A program made the translations under genes and the position numbers. Below the pieces are notes generated by a model, which was given only the letters and a program-made list of their open reading frames with translations, had not been told where the DNA came from and did no database searches. Positions 1 to 11,178 of a stretch of DNA of 64,000 nucleotides are shown one piece after another (within the stretch, counting starts at the first letter, position 1; every line of letters begins with the position of its first letter). The DNA is from Timema cristinae (lineage: Eukaryota; Arthropoda; Insecta; Phasmatodea; Timematidae), in contig JBCFYV010001001.1 in NCBI GenBank assembly GCA_039000515.1, positions 3,368,358 to 3,432,357 on the forward strand, given 5' to 3'.

Positions 1-112
1 GAATCAAACATGAATTTTAATTATAATATAAGTTCGAATTATCCAAGTTCGACTGTATTTCAATCCAAGATTTTAAAATTCTACATCATGTCACAACTTA
101 ATATCCTCTTAG

Positions 113-374
113 GTGACCTGGCGGTCTAGGGGTAAGGTGTCAGACTTCTGTGCTGGTGGCCGGGGTTCAATCCTCGGTCCCGGCACAGATTTATCTGATT
201 ACCAAACCCTTCCTTCACCTCTGACAAGGCATCTTGTGAATGTGGGGAATGCCAGGTCTCCACCGTGGTTCGGATTCCACGTTAAACTGTAGGTCCTCCG
301 TTTCATCTCACAATCACCCTACCATTACATATTAGCGTGCGTATAACCCGAACGGGTAGTAAGACTCGGTGATG

Positions 375-428
<54 letters not shown>
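113..428 (+). mobile_element. SINE family A, full-length copy (A1)
   Basis: This is a tRNA-derived SINE. A pol III A-box-like motif (tggtctaggggtaagg) lies near 130 and a B-box-like motif (ggggttcaatcctc) near 163, as in a Glu/Gln-type tRNA. A family-specific body follows, then the shared 3' module (acccgaacgggtagtaag) near 345 and a long (ATA)n tail. The 10-bp TSD atcctcttag sits at 103-112 and 429-438, so both boundaries are firm. Confidence 0.9.
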
Positions 429-430
<2 letters not shown>

Positions 431-653
431 CCTCTTAGAACATATTTTATAATCATCGGGAAAACTATACGGCTAAATATCTACATGACACTTCTTTGAC
501 AAAATCAAACATTGTTTTTTCTCTACAATATTGGGTGCTAATGCTCTAGATCTGGCCATTTGACCTTTACTTATCTTACCTCTCCTCTCCTGGCTTATGG
601 ATGAATTCTTTCTGTGGTGGGGACACCGTTAAGGTGAATTCTACTATCTCCAG

Positions 654-1082
654 ATGGTAGGATGGTATGTGAGAATTATAATGGTGGAAAGCAGAGGGGA
701 CCTTCAGTTTAACGTGGGTTCCGAACCACGGTGGACCTGGAATTCCACACATTCACAAAGCGTGAAAGCACACATTTGGCTAGAGGTGAAGGATGGGTTT
801 GGTAATCAGATTACTCTGTGCCGGGACCGGTATTTGAGCCCCAGACGTGTATTAATCACAACTTGTGAATGTGAGGAATGCCAGGCCTCCACCGTGGTTC
901 GGATTCCACGTTAAACTGTAGGTCCTTCATTTCATCTCACAATCACCCAACCATTACACATTAGCGTAAGTGCGTACAACCCGAACGGGTAGTAAGACGC
1001 GGTGCTAATAATAATAATAATAATGAGCCCCAGACCACTAACACAGAAGTCTGAAGACATACCTCTAGACCACCAAGTCCCA
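654..1082 (-). mobile_element. SINE family A, older reverse copy split by another SINE (A2 outer)
   Basis: The segments 654-846 and 1036-1082 together make one reverse-strand family A SINE: body, B-box region (gagcccc), then the reversed tRNA head ending in the complement of ctggtggtctag. A younger forward copy splits it at 847-1024. The open frame at 654-914 is a by-product. The left edge is diverged and approximate. Confidence 0.75.
847..1024 (+). mobile_element. SINE family A, 5'-truncated copy nested in A2
   Basis: Only the 3' half of family A is present, from about cacaacttgtgaatgtg to the (TAA)n tail. It is flanked by the 11-bp TSD gagccccagac at 836-846 and 1025-1035. That duplication is sequence from the host SINE, which proves insertion into the older reverse copy. 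5' truncation with a TSD is typical of LINE-mediated retrotransposition. Confidence 0.85.
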
Positions 1083-1820
1083 GATTTCTACAGTACTATC
1101 TTCAGCACAGAATTTCTCTTTTTTTTCCCCTGTTGTCTTTATATTTATTTGGAGGGTTTCTCGTGAAGGAATGTACGTCTCACTCTGTGCTTCTTGAGAC
1201 TTCATCATAGCAGGTCCAACTCGACTCCCGGCTCGCGAGAGGTTTGGGAGTAAGGGGGAAAATAAAACACCTACGATATGCCAGAAATGTGTACAGTTCA
1301 TTCGTATTTGAATGATTACTGGACATATCCCGAGGTGACTATGGGGACAGAGTTACAAAGTTTCTTGTTAATAACTACAGTATGTCACTATTAAGACAGA
1401 ATGAAGATGTGTGGACAATGCTTATCTGTGAAGCCATTCATTCTAATGGTCAAAAACGGCCTTTTCAATGCAGCCTCTATACTAATATAATTTAATGTTT
1501 CAACAATGTTCATTATTAGGAACTTCTTTTAGCTCTTTATCTCCATTAATGTTTAATCTAAAATGATCCACGTGCAAAAGTGTTTGTGTAAATGTACGAT
1601 TTCGAGCCGACTGTATCATAGAGTTGTTTGGCATGTGATGCATGCTTTTATTAGATTCACAAATGTGGTAATATTGGGGTGGGGTTTATTTACGAGCCGG
1701 ATTGGAATGTTTTTAAAAATCAATTTAATACGTGACGGAATCCACACCACCTTTGCTAATGACGGGACGGAATTTACACCAGAGTCGCGTTCACGCCAAA
1801 AAGTATACATTTTCAACCTT
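1083..1820. other. Unassigned intergenic stretch
   Basis: No recognisable gene or repeat family was seen. Open frames up to 92 codons occur at 1065-1301 (-) and 1563-1841 (+), but they show no domain and the latter runs into the tandem array. Confidence 0.5.
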
Positions 1821-2696
1821 GGGACGAGTCATGTTGTCTAGTTCTGCTAATCTCCTTGTTTGGGACGAGTCATGTTGTCTAGTTCTGCTAATCTCCTTGT
1901 TTGGGACGAGTCATGTTGTCTAGTTCTGCTAATCTCCTTGTTTGGGACGAGCCGTGTTGTCTAGTTCTGCTAATCTCCTTGTTTGGGACGAGCCGTGTTG
2001 ACTAGTTCTGCTAATCTCCTTGTTTGGGACGAGCCGTGTTGTCTAGTTCTGCTAATCTCCTTGTTTGGGACGAGCCGTGTTGTCTAGTTCTGCTAATCTC
2101 CTTGTTTGGGACGAGCCGTGTTGTCTAGTTCTGCTAATCTCCTTGTTTGGGACGAGCCGTGTTGACTAGTTCTGCTAATCTCCTTGTTTGGGACGAGCCG
2201 TGTTGTCTAGTTCTGCTAATCTCCTTGTTTGGGACGAGTCATGTTGTCTAGTTCTGCTAATCTCCTTGTTTGGGACGAGTCGTGTTGACTAGTTCTGCTA
2301 ATCTCCTTGTTTGGGACGAGCCGTGTTGTCTAGTTCTGCTAATCTCCTTGTTTGGGACGAGCCGTGTTGTCTAGTTCTGCTAATCTCCTTGTTTGGGACG
2401 ATCCGTGTTGTCTAGTTCTGCTAATCTCCTTGTTTGGGACGAGTCGTGTTGACTAGTTCTGCTAATCTCCTTGTTTGGGACGAGCCGTGTTGTCTAGTTC
2501 TGCTAATCTCCTTGTTTGGGACGATCCGTGTTGTCTAGTTCTGCTAATCTCCTTGTTTGGGACGAGCCGTGTTGTCTAGTTCTGCTAATCTCCTTGTTTG
2601 GGACGAGCCGTGTTGTCTAGTTCTGCTAATCTCCTTGTTTGGGACGAGCCGTGTTGTCAAGTTCTGCTAATCTCCTTGTTTGGGACGAGCCGTGTA
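1821..2696. repeat. 41-bp minisatellite, about 21 copies
   Basis: Consecutive gggacgag motifs at 1821, 1862, ... 2641, 2682 give an exact 41-bp period. Copies differ by few substitutions (gagtcatg / gagccgtg / gatccgtg; tgtctag / tgactag) and almost no indels, so the array is homogeneous and probably young. No open frame crosses it. Confidence 0.95.
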
Positions 2697-3354
2697 GACC
2701 TCTTAAAACTGTGCAGTAAAATATTGATGGTCGAATGAGCTTACATTCTATATTTTATTATTCAATGGTCATAATGAACCTTTAGATGGCCTACATGCTC
2801 TACCTTTATTGGTTGTTTTCTATGGGGGTGAACCATAGCATATACAAATTTAGCAGGATGCATGAGTTTTAGTTGCAGTTTTTTAAGTGACAATGAAAGC
2901 GACCTTGTTCGATTTCTTTCTAAGAAGTGAAATAATCCAAGGGGACGCAGTGAGGGCTGCAAGAAGCCCTCGTGGCAGCCATTGTAAAAACACTCGCGAT
3001 GAGAAAAGCAAAAGCAGTGGACGTGTGTTCGACACTTGCGCAGTCAAAGCGTTAGAGATGAAATAATCACGCCAACTCAACTTTCACAAGGCCTATTTAT
3101 ATTCATGCTTTTATAACCATAACCAAAATGTAGACAGAATTAATCCTGAAGATTAATTTGTAATCTTTAAGTTAAATCAAACCTAGTCCAATCGTTGGTA
3201 GGGAACGTGAACCTACCTGGCACACGAAGCCAATTTGTTTAAATATTTAAATCTAGTGCTGGGATATAAACTGACGCACGTGAATCTGTGTGATCAGGTC
3301 GTATACTAACCCAGTCAGGATCCGAACTAAGAATGCCGGGACGCATACAACCGT
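2697..3354. other. Unassigned intergenic stretch
   Basis: AT-rich DNA. Minus-strand open frames at 2762-2962 and 2883-3080 show nothing recognisable. Confidence 0.45.
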
Positions 3355-3753
3355 GTGCTGTTATAAGTGTGAAACATGGCGAAAACAAAGTTATATGGTT
3401 AAAAATGTGAGGAGGCTACTGGGGAGTGGAGGAGGTTGCATAATGATGAGTTACCTACCCTGTACAAACCAAAAGACATTGTTAGGATCATAAAGTCTCG
3501 TAGATTATGGTGGGCAGACCATGAAGCACAAATGAGAGAATCTAGAACCCAGGCCATAGCATTGACTGGCAAACCCAATGGGAAAATACCATTGAGAAAA
3601 CCTAGACAAAGATGGGAATATAACATTAGAATCGACCTGAAAGAAATGGGATGTAGTGAGGTGGACTGGATAGAACTATCTCAAGAGAGGGATAGGTGGC
3701 CTAATTTTGTAAGTGGAGTAATGAACTTCTGGGTTACTGATGTCATAGAGTAA
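3355..3753 (+). pseudogene. Non-LTR retrotransposon (LINE) ORF2 C-terminal fragment
   Basis: The frame at 3436-3753 reads like the conserved C-terminal tail of arthropod non-LTR retrotransposon ORF2. A W-R-R-x-H-N-D-E-L segment with K-x-x-D-I-V-R-I-I-K-S-R-R-L-W-W-A-D-H is followed by G-K-P-N-G-K-x-P-L-R-K-P-R-x-R-W-E and a closing D-W-I-E-L-S-Q-E-R-D-R-W. These correspond to the family patterns R-L-R-W-x-G-H-V and G-R-P-x-x-R-W. A C-E-T-W motif near 3370-3385, in another frame, matches the preceding A/C-E-T-W box, so at least one frameshift lies between them. The reverse transcriptase and endonuclease domains are absent, so this is a dead 5'-truncated copy. The exact clade cannot be set from this tail. 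Confidence 0.8.
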
Positions 3754-4365
3754 GTACATGCACCACACACCCTTTCCCACAATATATACCTATACTTTGA
3801 AACAATGTTTATGTAGGCTATTACGTCAGCTTTCTAGTGGATCCCCTTAAAAAAAGACTTCATATAAGACGGTAGAAAGTGGTACTAGGTAGTCCGGACC
3901 ATCCCTGTAATTTGGTATACCAAATGGTATGTGTTTAAATATTGTTATTGGCTAAAAATATACTTACATTTCTAAACGGACATTTGCCCCCTCCCGCCCC
4001 TTCCTAGACAAATGAGCTTTCTACGCCTTTGCTAGGAAACGAGATGGGAATCTGACAACGTATCTAATTATCCAGCGTATTTGTTGTGAAAATCGAATCA
4101 AAAGTTCAATAAACGAAGGTTGTGAGGTGTCTCCCACTTTTTCAACTTGTTGCTAAGCTACTGATAATTCTGAACGTTGTCTAGTCTAGAAGAGACGTGT
4201 AGCAGACATACAGCCTTGAAAGTGAGACTCGCACGCATGCGCACACAAAATGAAGAAAAGAACCAGAGAGACGGAGTGATCGCGCTGTTGAATACAAATT
4301 GAATGGCATAATGAAGTCCTCGCTCGATCTATTTGGAGAAGCTTTCTTTTAGGTTTGGTGAAACC
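3754..4365. other. Unassigned intergenic stretch
   Basis: No gene or repeat family was recognised. The open frame 4186-4440 (-) runs into the 82-bp array and has no domain. Confidence 0.45.
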
Positions 4366-5172
4366 TTGGAGAGAGGACTTACAGTGGCGGCTCGTGGCTT
4401 GGTGTGAGAAGGCACTAACGGGCCTGTTAGAGGCTTTCATTGATACTTTGGAGAGAGGACTTACAGTGGCGGCTCGTGGCTTGGTGAGAGGGGGGCACTA
4501 ACGGGCCTGTTAGAGGCTTTCATTGATACTTTGGAGAGAGGACTTACAGTGGCGGCTCGTGGCTTGGTGAGAGGGGGCACTAACGGGCCTGTTAGAGGCT
4601 TTCATTGATACTTTGGAGAGAGGACTTACAGTGGCGGCTCGTGGCTTGGTGAGAGGGGGCACTAACGGCCTGTTAGAGGCTTTCATTGATACTTTGGAGA
4701 GAGGACTTACAGTGGCGGCTCGTGGCTTGGTGAGAGGGGGCACTAACGGGCCTGTTAGAGGCTTTCATTGATACTTTGGAGAGAGGACTTACAGTGGCGG
4801 CTCGTGGCTTGGTGAGAGGGGGGCACTAACGGGCCTGTTAGAGGCTTTCATTGATACTTTGGAGAGAGGACTTACAGTGGCGGCTCGTGGCTTGGTGAGA
4901 GGGGGGCACTAACGGGCCTGTTAGAGGCTTTCATTGATACTTTGGAGAGAGGACTTACAGTGGCGGCTCGTGGCTTGGTGAGAGGGGGGCACTAACGGGC
5001 CTGTTAGAGGCTTTCATTGATACTTTGGAGAGAGAACTTACAGTGGCGGCTCGTGGCTTGGTGTGAGAAGGGCACTAACGGACCTGTTAGAGGCTTTCAT
5101 TGATACTTTGGAGAGAGGACTTACAGTGGCGGCTCGTGGATTGTGAGAAGGAGGCACTAACAGAGCTGTGAG
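4366..5172. repeat. 81-83-bp minisatellite, 10 copies
   Basis: The motif ttggagagag starts copies at 4366, 4448, 4531, 4613, 4694, 4776, 4859, 4942, 5025 and 5108. Length differences come mainly from a G-run (gagaggggg / gagagggggg). The outermost copies carry gtgtgagaag in place of the G-run, so the array edges are older than the centre. Open frames on the minus strand are translations of the repeat. Confidence 0.95.
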
Positions 5173-5192
5173 AAGTGATGTTTATGCTAGTA

Positions 5193-5345
5193 TTGGGCTG
5201 GCTGAGGCAACCCCATCTGATCTAGTGACGGGAGGCAGGGCCCTGAATCCCGGCTGGGTGTACTCAAGATGCCCCCTACCTTCCAGTGGTTTCCCACCTA
5301 TCCTCCACCCAAATGCTGATACACTTCCTATAAAATGTACTTCTT
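5193..5345 (+). mobile_element. Degenerate SINE, family C
   Basis: A B-box-like core (ccctgaatcccggctggg) is followed by gtgtactcaaga, ggtttcccacctatcctccac and caaatgctgata. The same order of blocks recurs at 20765-20945, which defines a third family related to the body of family B. No 3' module or TSD was found. Confidence 0.5.
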
Positions 5346-5806
5346 CAGCGCTATCCCACAAATGTTAATATGTGGATAGCTTGGACGGCTGGTAAGAATC
5401 AGTGCATACACAAGTTTAAAGTTTCTTAACAGGAATCATGAATAGAGAACATTTTTGAAAAAAAACTTTTTCCAAACAAAACTGATTCTAATTGTGTTTC
5501 ACATTGAAATAATTTTTGTTATAAATATTTCTCCTTTAAATGTTGTTTTAACTGATGATATTAGATGTATCAAATTTTCCAAACCCATTAACTTTAAGTG
5601 CTTGGTTTTTTATTATTGACTTAATAACTTGCTATAGATGAACATGTAATTATTTCAATACTATCAACTGAATACTTTCTAAACTATTACATATTTACTA
5701 CTACACATACACATACGAATTACATTTTTTAGTAGTAGCTTGTTTATATTCATTTACTTTTACAATATTGGGCTAAGGTTTTAAACGTATTTTAAATTAA
5801 TGGTGA
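5346..5806. other. AT-rich intergenic stretch
   Basis: AT-rich sequence with no coding signal or recognised repeat. Its last 15 bases (5792-5806) are the left TSD of the next SINE. Confidence 0.5.
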
Positions 5807-6038
5807 CTCGCCTAGGTGGCGTAGTCAGCTAACGCGCTAGTTCATGTTGAGCTAGACTGTCGAGGACGGTGAGATCGAGGTTCGAAACTCGCTCGGGTGA
5901 ACTGGGGTGGTTTTCCATAAATGGTTTTCCACTCTCCCTCCACGAAAACGCGGGTTGACTACCTTTATATTCAACCTTCCAATTCCTAACCAATTATGTT
6001 GTTAGCGTATAGCCCAAACGGGTAGTAAGACGCGGTGC

Positions 6039-6069
<31 letters not shown>

Positions 6070-6080
6070 ATTTATTATTA
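5807..6080 (+). mobile_element. SINE family B, full length (B1)
   Basis: The A-box-like ggcgtagtcagctaacgcg lies near 5817 and the B-box-like gaggttcgaaactc near 5877. The body (ggttttccactctccctcca) and shared 3' module (caaacgggtagtaagacgcg) follow, ending in an (ATT)n tail. The 15-bp TSD ttaaattaatggtga is at 5792-5806 and 6081-6095. Confidence 0.9.
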
Positions 6081-6095
6081 TTAAATTAATGGTGA

Positions 6096-6429
6096 ATTGG
6101 TGATGAATTAGCTATTTGATTTTTGGCTTTAGCAGGTCGGGTTTTTAAAACAGTTAGACACAAATCTCATGGTGTTCATAGTTTTTAAACATGACCTTAG
6201 AATACCTCGGAGATGACTTCGGCCGAATATAGCGGTCACTTTTAACTAATCTCTTATTTCATTTTTAAACCCTACACAAAAACCCCGCATCATAATCTCC
6301 AGCATTCGAACGCTACCGTTGAATAGGCCTCAGAGTATATAATATGCTTCACTCCTGTCACAGATCCTGGGAAGATAAGGAATCTCGCTTAGTTCGAGTT
6401 TTCTTTGCTGACGAGGTTTAGAATCCTAG
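6096..6429. other. Unassigned intergenic stretch
   Basis: No gene or known repeat was recognised here. Confidence 0.4.
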
Positions 6430-7080
6430 CCATACGTACTAATCAACTGTTTACGGCCCGTGGCAGGGTCACTTTAGTATAATGCCTCCATCTTCCTCTA
6501 TCCTTCCACCATTCTTTTCCTCTCACTTACACACTTTCTGTTATCTGTTTCTTCCTTCTCTTTCTTAGCATCCTCTCCTTCTCCATCCTCATTACATGCC
6601 CATACCATCTAATTCTTGCTTCCTCTACTTCTCATGGTGACCTGGTGGTCTAGGGGTAAGGTGTCAGACTTCTGTGCTGGTGGCCGGGGTTCAATCCTCG
6701 GTCCCGGCACAGATTTATCTGATTACCAAACCCTTCCTACAGCTCTGACAAGACATCTTGTGAATGTGGGGAATGCCGGGCCTCCACCGTGGTTCGGATT
6801 CCACGTTAAATTGTAGGTCCTCCATTTCATCTCACAATCACCCTACCATTACACATTAGCGTAAGTGCGTACAACCCGAGCGGGTAGTAAGACGCGGTAC
6901 TAATAATAATCCTCTACTTCTCATCTACTTCCTAGATCCTCTCTACTTCCACCTTTCGCCTCACACGTGCTTCCAAGATATTTTCTCAGCTCTACTCCGT
7001 CCATACGTACTGAGGGTGTTTATTTCCTAACTGACTTCTTACTCTTCCTCCAAGTAAATGAGGGTACAGTTAACCTAATA
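6430..7080 (-). pseudogene. LINE ORF2 remnant on the minus strand, interrupted by a SINE
   Basis: On the minus strand, left of the SINE (about 6440-6620), the sequence translates to an A-R-I-R-W-Y-G-H-V-M-R-M stretch followed by basic residues and a late W-W-K-D-R-G-R-W-R. This is the hallmark C-terminal region of arthropod non-LTR ORF2 proteins. On the other side (about 6925-7040) a frame reads K-Y-L-G-S-T, the conserved box just after the reverse transcriptase core. Stops and frame changes are frequent and the part between the boxes is shortened, so the copy is inactive. A family A SINE was later inserted at 6636-6909. Confidence 0.65.
6636..6909 (+). mobile_element. SINE family A, full length (A3)
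   Basis: The complete tRNA-like head (tggtctaggggtaagg; ggggttcaatcctc), body, 3' module (acccgagcgggtagtaag) and short (TAA)n tail are present. The 15-bp TSD tcctctacttctcat is at 6621-6635 and 6910-6924, which places the insertion inside the minus-strand LINE remnant. The open frame 6616-6816 is a by-product. Confidence 0.92.
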
Positions 7081-7175
7081 CTCTCCTCCCGACACCATTA
7101 AAGTGCGAAGTCACCATTGTATGGTTAAAGATCACTCCTAGCTCCACACCTTCACAATCACTATCACCATCACCG

Positions 7176-7455
7176 CATCTCATTGTACGACGTGTAGACA
7201 ACCTCCATGTATGTGCCCTGGGTAACGTTCAGTGCCACCAGAGCGTCTAAACTCTGCACACACAGACCATCTCATTGTACGACGTGTAGACAACCTCCAT
7301 GTATGTGCCCTGGGTAACGTTCAGTGCCACCAGAGCGTCTAAAACTCTGCACACACAAACCATCTCATTGTACGACGTGTAGACAACCTCCATGTATGTA
7401 CCCTGGGTAACGTTCAGTGCCACCAGAGCGTCTAAAACTCTGCACACACAGACCA
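7176..7455. repeat. 92-93-bp tandem repeat, 3 copies
   Basis: Copies start with catctcattgtacgacgtg at 7176, 7268 and 7361 and are nearly identical, differing by one A and a few substitutions. The minus-strand frame at 7247-7456 only translates this repeat. Confidence 0.93.
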
Positions 7456-7800
7456 TTGAACTAGATGATAATTATATCTCTCTATGTCAAAGTTGTCATG
7501 TGCTAGCTGTCCGGCTTAGTCGCAAATGTACACAAATGAGAAAGGTATAATAGGGAGGAGGTGTCTCCGTATTTGCGCAATTTCGGGTACAATTCCTCCA
7601 ATCTGTTTTAATGTACAATACATATTAATTACATGGTTAAATAATAATTAGAAGGACTTTAATTTGGTTAAATATTTGTTATATTTTTATTGTACTCTTG
7701 ATAAATGTAAAAACCTCTCTGTTTTTCATTGGCTCTTTTTATATTATTATGTATTTACACTAAACATGGCCAGGCTATCCACATCTTACTAAGCTAGTGG
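7456..7800. other. AT-rich intergenic stretch
   Basis: No gene, array or SINE was recognised. Confidence 0.45.
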
Positions 7801-7975
7801 GATAGGAATGAGGGATAGGCAATTAGAGGGAATGCATCCGAATTAGTGTAAAGGGAGAGTGGAAAAACCATTTAATTAAAAACACTCGAAACACACGGTT
7901 GGGATTCGAACCCTGGCCACCCGTCTCAGGTAAAAGATAATATACGAGATTGACGTTCAGTCCACAGGTCCATCA
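7801..7975 (-). mobile_element. SINE family B, old degenerate copy
   Basis: The reverse-strand body (gagagtggaaaaaccattta), a B-box-like complement (gggattcgaaccctgg) and ccgtctcagg are recognisable. The 3' module is missing. No TSD was found. Confidence 0.6.
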
Positions 7976-8089
7976 AACTTTTCTTATATTATCTACATAA
8001 TTGTTTGCAGGCGGTGTGCCGTGAGTTTGTTGTTTTTAAGTACATGTAGGCCTGTGCTTATTGAACTTAATTTGTATATTTTATATAAT

Positions 8090-8222
8090 ATGGATGGGTT
8101 TTCCACTTTCCTCCACACAAATACGTGTACATTTCCTCTAAATGTCTACTTTCCTTATCCCCATTCCATTATCAAAATTAATGTATGTGTATAGCCCGAA
8201 TGGGCACTTATACTGTACTAAT
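8090..8222 (+). mobile_element. SINE family B 3' fragment
   Basis: The body motifs ggttttccactttcctccac and caaatacgtgtacatttcct are followed by a weak 3' module (tagcccgaatgggcactta). The tRNA-like head is absent. Confidence 0.6.
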
Positions 8223-8244
8223 AACTCTTAGTATATAAAGCAGA

Positions 8245-8284
8245 AAGAGAGAGAGAGTGTATGTGTGTGTGTGTGTGTGTGAGA
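8245..8284. repeat. (GA)n/(TG)n microsatellite
   Basis: A short GA run passes into an uninterrupted TG run and back to GA. Confidence 0.9.
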
Positions 8285-8289
8285 GTTCA

Positions 8290-10450
8290 TAAAAAAGATA
8301 AGGAACTTATAGATAAGCCAAAAGCTGAAATGTAATGGGAAGATAAAGAGAGAGGGATTACTTCATATAACCAGAACAATCTAAAAATGGTAAAGTTCAA
8401 AATGGGGCTCTAGGAAATGGTGGGGATAAAATTATAGAAAGAACTTTAAAGATGAGGTATAAAACTAAAATTTGGCAGAAAAGTTGAGAAAAACTTCAGA
8501 TAACCAAATAAATCTTGAAATCATTAATTTTTAAGATTAATTTGGAGAAAATAGTGTGAAGGGAGGGGGGGGGGGGGAGTAGAAACTCCCAAAACTTATA
8601 GAAATAGAATAGAAATCAGTGGGGCAAGAAATTGAAACTTATCATGTAGATAAAGGGACCACTCCAAATAGTTATAACATTCTTAAGACTTTAAATCATG
8701 TAATGGGGCCCAAGGAAATAGGGGAGAGGGTATAAACAGAAACAAAGCTTTTGGGTATAGTAGAAAATTTTAATTTTGAAGTCAGGTAGGACAACTCGAG
8801 ATAACCAAATAAGTCTTAAAAATTGAGATTTCTAAATGGTAGCTAGAAAAATGGGTATGAGGAACGGGGTGGAGGGGGGTGCTAGAGGTTTAAAATTTAC
8901 AAAACTCATAGAATAAACTATTTCCCAGTGTGTTAGAAAATTCGGGAGGAAAGTAAAAGAACCACGATAAATAGCCATAATCGTATAAACATTTTAAATT
9001 TTAAATATAACCGTGGGAAATAGGGGAAATGAGGTTAGAGGAAAAAACATTTAGGTGTGATAGAAAATTTAAATCTGGCAGCTTGATATAAGGGCTCCTT
9101 AAGCTATCTAATTGAATCTTAAAATGTAAAATTTGTAAGTGGAAGTTGAAGAAGTAGTGGGGTGAAGGGACTCAACATTTCCAAAAATAATACACTAACC
9201 TACTTCTTTTTGTGGTAGGGAACTTAAATTATTTAAGCAGATATAGGGATCACCCCAAATAAACATGAAAGTCAGAAAATTTTAAATTTTATAGTGGAAT
9301 TGTGGTAAATAGAAGGAGAGAAGATATCGTTAGAATCATAATTTGGCAAACAGAGAAAAACTCCCAGATAAACAAATGAATCTTAGAATTTAACATTTCT
9401 CAGAGTGATTTCAAAAAAAGAGTTTGTTAGGTAGGGGCATCAAAAATGTACAAACCTACAACTACTTATCAATGAAGTATAAAAGGAAAAATCGGCAGAA
9501 AAAAGTAACATACCACTCCAAATACCTATAAAAGTACAAAATTTTTAAAATTGGTCCCAAGGAAATATTGAATGCGGGGTTAAAAAATATAATTTTAAGA
9601 ATGGTATACAATTTAAATTTTGCAGACAGGTAGAAGTATAACTCCAGATAAACAAACCTGTCTAAATATTTGAAATTTCTAGGTCGTAGTTGGACAAATT
9701 GTGAGAGGGCTTAAAATTTCTAAAATTAATAGAAATAATTTATTTTCAGAGTGTTAAATTCGGAAGGAAGATAAAGGGGCAACTTTAAATAACAAGAAAA
9801 TTTTCAAAATTTTAAATGGTACCCCAATATATAAGGGGAAAATGGGGGAAGGATACATAAAAATCACTTTAGTTGTGGAAGAAAATTCAAATTTGGTGAA
9901 CAGGTAGAAGGACTCCTCCAGATAACAAAATAAAAATAAAACAAATTGTATAAATGACTGGGGGGTTAGGAGTGGGAGTCAAAATTTTCAAAATTTATAT
10001 ACAAAACTACTTTTCTATGGTAGAGAACTGAAATTTAGCCAGGGGGACTAAGCACTATTCCAAATAAACATAATTGTCTGAACATTTTAATTTCAAAATC
10101 TTACTCTGGAAGAAATATAAAAAAACCTCTTAGGGAATATAGAAACTAAAATTTGCCAGGAAAGTAGAGGAACGACACAAATAACAAAATTAGTATTAAA
10201 TATTTTATCTTAATAAGAAAGGGCAGGTAAGATGAAGAGTTTTTTTAAAGTTTCCAAAACTAGAAGAATAAACTGTAAGTTACTAATCGGTGTGGCGCAA
10301 GGTTGAAATTGGGGTAGCTGGGGTAAGGACCACCCAAATAGCAATGAAAAACATTCTTGGATGTAAAACTGAAGGCCCAGAAAAAGAGAAGGGTCTCCCC
10401 TCAACATTTCCAAAACTAATAAAAAGTTCATCCTCTACTACCTTAACAAT
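8290..10450 (+). repeat. Highly diverged tandem array, unit about 145-150 bp
   Basis: A motif of the form aaatttggcag...aggtag.a...actccagataa.caaat.aatctta recurs near 8472, 8625, 8775, 8943, 9078, 9230, 9348 and onward, about 146 bp apart. A G-rich stretch (gggg.ag...) and aaaactNatagaa blocks lie between. Copies are so diverged that no strong pairwise identity is visible, so the array is old. The same family lies inverted at 34310-35740. A 13-base G-run occurs near 8565. No coding frame is present. Confidence 0.7.
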
Positions 10451-10827
10451 ATAATTTCAACTAATCTTAAATATCGGTGGACCTGACTCTGCTATATCGT
10501 ACTATTCTAAAATAAATTGAAATGGAGAAAATATTAAAACAAAACAAAATCAAGATGTAAACTTTTATTACCAAAGAAAAGATTAACGTCAACATTGAAA
10601 TAATGTTACAGCATAGTGCTGATACCACAGATATAGCATAGGTATCTCCTGAGTGCTGCGAGTTTGGACAGGGGTGTCGCAAGATTCTGATTGGGGAAAA
10701 TGTTAACAAAATACTATACGACAAAATAATGGAAATAAAGAAACAAGAAAGTTTTGTCTTTTAGTGTTTCTTGAATTACACGTGCCACGGCACACAATTT
10801 GAGACAATTAAATAATATATATATATA
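10451..10827. other. AT-rich intergenic stretch
   Basis: The minus-strand frame 10467-10724 has no recognisable domain. A short (AT)n lies just before the next SINE. Confidence 0.4.
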
Positions 10828-11065
10828 AGCACTGCGTCTTACTACCTATTCAGGTTATAAGCCTATATACTAATTAAACTAATGGCTTAGGAATTATGAA
10901 GGCGTAATTTATAGGAAACGCACCCGCATTTGCGTGGAGTGAGAGTGGAAAACCATTTAAGAAAACCCCTTCAGTGAACCCGACTGGGTCGAAACTCGAT
11001 CCCCCCGTCTTCAGCAGTCTAGTCCAACATGAGATTAGCGCGTTAGAACACGTGACCACCGAGGC
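10828..11065 (-). mobile_element. SINE family B, old subfamily (B2)
   Basis: This is a complete reverse copy. It has the 3' module (agcactgcgtcttactacc), body (cgcatttgcgtggagtgaga), B-box complement (ggtcgaaactcgatcc) and head ending in ccaccgaggc. The downstream (AT)n may be the expanded tail. No clear TSD was found. Confidence 0.85.
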
Positions 11066-11178
11066 TGATAACAATTGTTTCCCTTTAGATGACTTAATTG
11101 TTTAACATGCTACTCTGATATGTTCTACAGTGGATGAAAAAAATTAAAAATGTGAAAAAAAACGCTTACGAAATTTCT

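Noticed and set aside
5817..5900. Functional tRNA genes at SINE heads (also near 130, 6645, 17600, 30040, 41330)
   Set aside because: A- and B-box-like motifs are present, but acceptor stems do not pair and each is followed by a SINE body and 3' module.
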